Source: Streptomyces actinomycinicus
GTDB taxonomy: Bacteria; Actinomycetota; Actinomycetes; Streptomycetales; Streptomycetaceae
NCBI RefSeq assembly: GCF_016741775.1
Contig: NZ_JAERRK010000009.1
Span: 62,001-126,000, forward strand
Direction of reading: 5' to 3'
DNA: 64,000 bases
Positions 59,248-64,000 of the stretch are shown here, piece by piece (the stretch's first letter is position 1; the number at the start of each line of letters is the position of its first letter). The notes under the pieces were generated by a model. That model saw nothing but the letters and a program-made list of their open reading frames with translations. It was not told where the DNA came from and searched no databases. The position numbers were made by a program, and so were the translations under genes.

Positions 59248-62200
59248 TCAGGACAGCAGCTCCACCTCCGCCAGTGTCGACTCGCCGTCCAGGACCAGGC
59301 GGTACCTGGTGTACGTGCCGGGTGCGGCGATGGTGAAGGCGCGGGTCTGGCGGTCCCAGGCGAACGACTCGCCGGAGCGGCGGTCCAGGGTCCGCCAGGC
59401 CGTGCCGTCGGCGGATCCCTGGAGGGTCCAGCCGGCCGGCGCCTTCGACCGGTCCGCCCCCGAGGTCAGCGTGTACTGCACCGGTTTCACGGCGTTCCGC
59501 ACGGGCAGCTCCGCCGAGGTCACCGTCGCGCTGGTGGCCGAGGTGTCGTCGAAGAGCGCACCCCCGCCCTCGACGACGTCCGCCCGGGGCACCGGCACCT
59601 TGTCGTCCTGGCTGATGGAGACCGGTGCCGCGCCCTCGCCCGTGCCCCAGGCCGACGGCCTGTCACCCATGAAGAACTCCAGCACGCCCCCCTTGGCCAG
59701 CAGCGAGTGGGGCAGAGAGGTCGACTTCCAGGGGTGGCCGTCGAGCGTCACGCCCTGTACGTAGACGTTCTTCGCGCTGTTGCGCGGCGCCCGCACCACC
59801 AGGTCCCTGCCGTTCTCCAGGTGCACGGTGACCTGCTTGAACAGCGGGGAGCCGATGGAGTACTCGCCGCTGCCCATCACCAGCGGGTAGAAGCCGAGCG
59901 CGGAGAAGAGGTACCAGGCCGACTGCTCGCCGTTGTCCTCGTCGCCGTGGTAGCCCTGCCCGATCTCGCTGCCGGTGTAGAGCCGGGACAGCGCCTCGCG
60001 CACGTAGGCCTGCGCCTTCCAGGGCTCGCCGGCCGCGTCGTACATGTAGATGACGTGGTGCGCGACCTGGTTGGAGTGGCCGTACATGCCCATCCGGACG
60101 TCCCGGGCCTCGGTCATCTCGTGGATGACCCCGCCGTAGGAGCCGACGTAGTCGGGGGAGGCCGTCTCCGGGGTGCCGAAGTACTCGTCGAGCTTGTCCG
60201 CGAGACCCTGCCGGCCGCCGTACAGACTGGCGAGACCCCGGCTGTCCTGCGGGGCGGTGAAGGCGTAGCCCCAGCCGTTGGTCTCGGTGTAGTCGTAGCC
60301 CCACACGCGCGGGTTGTACGCCGAGGACGGCACGCGCCAGTCGCCCTTGGCGTCCCGGCCCTGGAAGAAGCCCGCCTTCGGGTCGAACAGCTCGACGTAG
60401 TCCTGGGCCCGGTTAAGGAAGTACTGCGACTCCTCCCGGTAGCGTTTCTCGCCGGTCTTCCGGTAGAGCGCCTCGCCCATCTTCGCGATGCCGTAGTCGT
60501 TGACGTAGCCCTCCATCGCCCAGGACAGGCCCTCGTGGGTGTCGGTGGAGGTGTAGCCGAGGAACGGCGAGGTGCTCATGCCCTTGCGGCCGACGCCCGA
60601 CATCGGCGGGACGACGGTCGCGTTCTTCACGGCCGCGTCGTACGCCGCCTTCGCGTCGAACTTCACACCCTTGACGTACGCGTCGGCGAACGCCACGTCC
60701 GAGGAGGTGCCGGTCATCAGGTCGGCGTAACCGGGGGACGACCAGCGGGAGGTCCAGCCGCCGTCCTTGTACTGCTGCACGAACCCGTCGACCATCTCGC
60801 CCGCCTGGGACGGCGACAGGAAGGAGTACGCCGGCCAGGTGGTCCGGTAGGTGTCCCAGAAGCCGTTGTTGACGTACACCTTGCCGTCGACGATCTTCGC
60901 ACCCGTGTGGGTCGGGGTGTCCGGACCCGGCATGGGGGAGAAGGGCGAGGCGTAGCGGTCCTTGCCGTCTACCTTCTCGAAGCCCGAGTTCGGGTACAGG
61001 TACAGCCGGTACATGCCGGAGTAGAGCGTGGTCAGCTGGTCCGCGGTCGCGCCCTCCACCTCGACCTTGCCGAGCAGTTTGTCCCAGGCCTGCCGGGCGT
61101 GCGCCCTGACGCCGTCGAAGGACATGCCGTCCGGCACCTCCCGGCGCAGGTTCTCCTTCGCCTGGTCGACGCTGATGAGCGAGGTGGCCAGGCGCAGGGT
61201 GACGGTGCGGTCGGCGCCCGCGGCGAAGCGCAGGAAGCCCTTGACCCCGCTGGATCCGCCGTCCGTCACCGGCTTGTCGAACTCGCCGTACACGAACAGC
61301 CGGGTCGCGCCCGTGGACAGGCCGGACTTCACGTCCGAGTAGCCGGTGAAGCCGCCGTGCTCCTTGTCGAGTGTCAGGCCCGCCTGCTCGGTGACGTTGT
61401 CGAACAGCACGCTCGCGTCGTCACCGGGGAAGGTGAAGCGCATCACGGCCGCGTGGTCGGCCGGCGCCATCTCGGCCTTGAGGCCGTTCTCGAACCGCAC
61501 CCCGTAGTAGTAGGGCCGCGCGGTCTCGTTCTCGTGCCGGAACGGCAGTTCCCGCGCCTCGCGCCCGGTGTCCGGGGTGCCGGACGCGGCCGACGGCATC
61601 ACCTGGAAGGTCTGCCGGTCCCCCATCCAGGGGCTCGGCTCGTGGCTCGCGCTGAACGCCTGGAGCGTCGGCAGGTTGTCGGCGTTGTTCGCGCGCGCGT
61701 ACTCGTACAGCCAGCTGAGCGAGGACGCGTTGGTCACCGGCGTCCAGAAGTTGAAGCCGTGCGGCAGCGCCGTCGCCGGGAAGTCGTTGCCGCGCGAGAA
61801 GCTGCCGCTGGAGTTGGTGCCGCGGGTGGTCAGCGCGTAGTCCGCCAGATGCGCCTTCGGCTTCTCCGGTGCCACCGGCTTCAGGGCCACGTCGTCCAGC
61901 CAGCCGCGGAACTTCGCCGGGCCGTCGGGGGAGTCGTAGGCCACCAGGATCCGGTCGACCGTCTTGCCGGCGGCCACCGAGCCGATCTGCGCGGACACGT
62001 CGTTCCACTGGTTGACGTACAGCGCCTTCGAGGCGCCCTGGCCGCGCGGGGTGAGCGGGAAGCCGCGCTGGTCCAGCGCGCGCAGGCCGCTCAGATAGGT
62101 GCCGTCGGTGAAGGCCAGGTCGACGGCGACATGGGTGGCGTCGTAGTCCCGGTCGCCGTCGGCCATCGACGGGAAGATGCGGTAGGACAGCCGGGTGTCG

Positions 62201-63051
62201 CCGCCGACCTTCACGTTCACGTCGAAGACCTTGTTGAACGAGTACGCCCGGCCGTCCGCGGTGTGCCGTCCGGCGTAGCGCAGCGCACGCTTTCCGGTGA
62301 AGCCGGCCCGCGCCTTGGCGGTCGGCGAGCCGCTCGGGCCCTTGTCGACCAGGGTCAGCATGTCCTGCGGCACCGGGCCGCCCCCGCCGCCGGTGGAGAA
62401 CTGCACGTCGGCGAGTTGCAGGATGTCCGGGGCGCCGTTGTTCGCGGTGACCTCCAGCCGGAAGTGCTGGTACTCGACCGGTTCGGAGAGGTCGTAGGAC
62501 TTCGTCTGGAAGCGCTCGGAGAAGTTCTGGCCCGAGCGGGTGTCGAGCGCCTTCCAGTCCTTGCCGTCGGTGGAGCCCTTAAGGGTCCAGTCCCTGGGGT
62601 CGCGCTCGTCGTAGTCGTTGGCCGAGGTGAGCGCGTACGTCGCTATCTTGATCGGCTTGTCCAGGTCGAACTCCACCCAGCCGGTGGGCTCGAAGGCCAG
62701 CCACTTGGTGCCGGGTTCGCCGTCGACGAGGTTCTCCTTCACCTCGCCGGCGCCGGCGTTCTCGGCGCTCGCCCGGACCTCGGTGACATGGTCGGTCACA
62801 TTGCCCGGGATGCCGGTGCTGTAGCCGCCGTCGACGCCGGAGGCGCGCTTGCCGCCGTCCGGACCGGTGTCGACGGTGTTCAGCCAGTCCGGCGCCGGCT
62901 CGCCCGACTCGAACGAGGATGCGAACTCCCGGTCGGCCGCCGGCGCCTTGGCGGGCAGGGCGACCGCCGCGCCCTGCGCGCCGGCGGCCATGACAAAGGC
63001 GGCCGTGAGGACGGCCGCCGGACCCCATTTGTGCCGAGTTCTCCGCTGCAT
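59248..63051 (-). CDS. Secreted GH92 alpha-mannosidase with N-terminal F5/8-type carbohydrate-binding domain
   Basis: 1267 residues. Signal peptide at about 1-32. A discoidin/F5-8C-like domain at about 75-220 (VTEVRASAENAGAGEVKENLVDGEPGTKWLAF...DWTLKGSTDGKDWKALDTRSGQ), then a beta-rich insertion with a GWLDDVAL motif. The GH92 catalytic region follows: VTNASSLSWLYEYARANN, NNGFWDTYRTTWPAYSFLSP, GMSTSPFLGYTSTDTHEGLSWAMEGYVNDYG, and GYHGDEDNGEQSAWYLFSALGFYP. The C-terminal 120 residues resemble half of another F5/8 domain (GWTLQGSADGTAWRTLDRRSG). It differs in architecture from its convergent neighbour but shares the operator, so the two probably act together on alpha-mannans or N-glycans outside the cell. 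Confidence 0.92.
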   Translation of the reverse strand: MQRRTRHKWGPAAVLTAAFVMAAGAQGAAVALPAKAPAADREFASSFESGEPAPDWLNTVDTGPDGGKRASGVDGGYSTGIPGNVTDHVTEVRASAENAGAGEVKENLVDGEPGTKWLAFEPTGWVEFDLDKPIKIATYALTSANDYDERDPRDWTLKGSTDGKDWKALDTRSGQNFSERFQTKSYDLSEPVEYQHFRLEVTANNGAPDILQLADVQFSTGGGGGPVPQDMLTLVDKGPSGSPTAKARAGFTGKRALRYAGRHTADGRAYSFNKVFDVNVKVGGDTRLSYRIFPSMADGDRDYDATHVAVDLAFTDGTYLSGLRALDQRGFPLTPRGQGASKALYVNQWNDVSAQIGSVAAGKTVDRILVAYDSPDGPAKFRGWLDDVALKPVAPEKPKAHLADYALTTRGTNSSGSFSRGNDFPATALPHGFNFWTPVTNASSLSWLYEYARANNADNLPTLQAFSASHEPSPWMGDRQTFQVMPSAASGTPDTGREARELPFRHENETARPYYYGVRFENGLKAEMAPADHAAVMRFTFPGDDASVLFDNVTEQAGLTLDKEHGGFTGYSDVKSGLSTGATRLFVYGEFDKPVTDGGSSGVKGFLRFAAGADRTVTLRLATSLISVDQAKENLRREVPDGMSFDGVRAHARQAWDKLLGKVEVEGATADQLTTLYSGMYRLYLYPNSGFEKVDGKDRYASPFSPMPGPDTPTHTGAKIVDGKVYVNNGFWDTYRTTWPAYSFLSPSQAGEMVDGFVQQYKDGGWTSRWSSPGYADLMTGTSSDVAFADAYVKGVKFDAKAAYDAAVKNATVVPPMSGVGRKGMSTSPFLGYTSTDTHEGLSWAMEGYVNDYGIAKMGEALYRKTGEKRYREESQYFLNRAQDYVELFDPKAGFFQGRDAKGDWRVPSSAYNPRVWGYDYTETNGWGYAFTAPQDSRGLASLYGGRQGLADKLDEYFGTPETASPDYVGSYGGVIHEMTEARDVRMGMYGHSNQVAHHVIYMYDAAGEPWKAQAYVREALSRLYTGSEIGQGYHGDEDNGEQSAWYLFSALGFYPLVMGSGEYSIGSPLFKQVTVHLENGRDLVVRAPRNSAKNVYVQGVTLDGHPWKSTSLPHSLLAKGGVLEFFMGDRPSAWGTGEGAAPVSISQDDKVPVPRADVVEGGGALFDDTSATSATVTSAELPVRNAVKPVQYTLTSGADRSKAPAGWTLQGSADGTAWRTLDRRSGESFAWDRQTRAFTIAAPGTYTRYRLVLDGESTLAEVELLS

Positions 63052-63080
63052 CTACGGATTTCCCCTCCTGCGCCCCTCCA

Positions 63081-63092
63081 GACAACGTTGTC
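63081..63092. promoter_or_regulatory. LacI-type operator GACAACGTTGTC upstream of the second GH92 gene
   Basis: Identical to the site at 55687-55698 and 30 nt upstream of the GH92 ATG at 63051. It lies in the 342-bp divergent region shared with ngcE. Confidence 0.7.
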
Positions 63093-63283
63093 AGCAACCG
63101 GGCGCAGGAACCAGTAGGTGGTCAAGTGGGCGGTGATGTCAAGGGTGTTGGCTGTGGCATTCAGGGAGTCGTGTCGTCGATTTCCCGTGCGAAGCGCGTG
63201 GCCCCGCCCGGTATTTCCGTGAGGTCTCAACTCGGAAAAGACCGATGGCGAACCTTGCATTCGATCTTGCTCCGCCGACGGGA

Positions 63284-63299
63284 AGTGGACTATACCTGT
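63284..63299. promoter_or_regulatory. dre-like site upstream of ngcE
   Basis: AGTGGACTATACCTGT matches the DasR consensus A(C/G)TGGTCTAGACCA(G/C)T at 13 of 16 positions and ends 94 nt before the ngcE ATG. It supports DasR control of the second GlcNAc uptake system. Confidence 0.65.
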
Positions 63300-63393
63300 C
63301 GGCGTTTCCCGCACGACCCTGCACTACCCGACAGCGGTGCCGGGGAGGATCCGGTTCACCGCCTGAGTCCTGGAGAAGGCGAGGACTTGAGCA

Positions 63394-64000
63394 TGGGATC
63401 CACTGCGCACCACGGTGCCGAAGGTGTCGGCCGTCGTGATCTGATCAAGCGGTCCGCGGCGCTCGGCATGGTTGCGGCCCCCGGGATGGGCCTCCTGTCC
63501 GGCTGTGCCAGCGGCGGCGGGGGTGACTCGGACGAGGGCGGCGACACCAAGGGGAAGACGTCCAAGGACAATCCCTTCGGCGCCAAGAAGGGCAGCAAGC
63601 TCGACGTCGTCGTCTTCAAGGGCGGATACGGCGACGACTACGCCAAGGCGTGGGAGGCCGACTTCAGCAAGAAGCTCGGCATCTCCTCCACCCACACCGG
63701 CACCCAGGAGATCACCGGCAAGCTCCAGCCGCGCTTCAACGCGGGCAACCCGCCGGACATCGTGGACGACTCCGGCGCGCAGCAGATCAAGGTCGACGTC
63801 CTGTACAAGAACGGCCAGCTGCTGGACCTTTCCGAGGTTCTGGACGCACCGTCGGTGGACGACCCCGCCAAGAAGGTCCGCGACACCCTGATCCCCGGCA
63901 CGCTCGACCCGGGCATGCAGGAGGGCAAGATCGTCGCGCTGAACTACATCTACACGGTCTGGGGGCTGTGGTACTCCGGCAAGCTCTTCAAGGACAAGGG
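63394..64000 (+). CDS. ngcE: NgcE-like GlcNAc/chitobiose ABC transporter substrate-binding lipoprotein (5' part)
   Basis: The first 202 codons of a gene cut by the window end. The N-terminus combines a twin-arginine-like GRRDLIKRSAALGMV with a lipobox LSGC. The mature part reads LDVVVFKGGYGDDYAKAWEADFSKKLGI, GTQEITGKLQPRFNAGNPPDIVDDSGAQQ, and DDPAKKVRDTLIPGTLDPG. This matches my memory of Streptomyces NgcE, the binding component of the NgcEFG importer for GlcNAc and chitobiose. ATG 63394 is preceded by GGAGAAGGCGAGG. The gene is divergent from the GH92 gene; permeases should follow beyond the window. Confidence 0.85.

Noticed and set aside
59707..63117. An 1136-codon plus-strand open frame opposite the second GH92 gene
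   Set aside because: It mirrors the GH92 gene and shows no domain; typical antisense openness in GC-rich DNA.

Overview
The window is a stretch of a high-GC actinomycete chromosome, almost certainly Streptomyces. The base composition, GTG starts, four-base ATGA/GTGA gene overlaps, DasR-type sugar regulation, DUF397/HTH regulators and a SARP regulator all point that way. No rRNA, tRNA, CRISPR array or intact transposase was recognised.

Layout. (1) 1-7.7 kb: an aryl-CoA catabolic cluster that looks like anthranilate (2-aminobenzoate) degradation via anthraniloyl-CoA: crotonase, a flavin monooxygenase fused to an old-yellow-enzyme reductase, CoA ligase, PaaX-type regulator, acyl-CoA dehydrogenase and RidA. 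A short inverted repeat is shared by two of its promoters. (2) 7.8-14.4 kb: a secreted protein, a 32-bp minisatellite, then a das-like chitobiose/GlcNAc locus (DasR-like GntR regulator, lipoprotein, two permeases, GH3 hexosaminidase) with three dre-type sites. (3) 14.5-29 kb: an orphan-looking peptide biosynthetic cluster. A five-gene coupled operon (phytanoyl-CoA-type dioxygenase, unknown protein, ornithine-decarboxylase-type enzyme, GNAT, MFS) faces a second operon: a carrier protein fused to a membrane terminal domain, a one-module NRPS with thioesterase, a TauD-type dioxygenase, and SbnB/SbnA homologues that should make L-2,3-diaminopropionate. (4) 29-34.8 kb: a LysR remnant, a hemerythrin, an LLM flavoprotein and a large SARP-ATPase-TPR regulator that may control the cluster.

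(5) 34.9-44.7 kb: an accessory island in decay. It holds a helicase pseudogene, a RAMA-CBS pseudogene, another frameshifted gene, a beta-family protein and a pair of adjacent membrane-associated proteins sharing a short terminal motif. (6) 44.8-55.4 kb: conserved chromosome: an HTH-MurA fusion, a repeat-bearing lipoprotein and aconitase, with one palindromic motif upstream of both HTH-MurA and aconitase, then DUF397/HTH genes and a SpoIIE-type phosphatase sensor. (7) 55.9-64 kb: two convergent secreted GH92 alpha-mannosidases sharing a LacI-type operator, and the start of ngcE (GlcNAc/chitobiose-binding lipoprotein), preceded by a dre-like site.

The most promising undescribed system is the diaminopropionate NRPS cluster at 14.5-29 kb (possibly to 34.8 kb), in which the membrane terminal domain typical of poly(amino acid) synthetases is separated from its adenylation domain. 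The das-like locus and ngcE imply that both chitin-sugar uptake systems in the window belong to a DasR-type regulon. All family names are from inspection and memory; no search was run.
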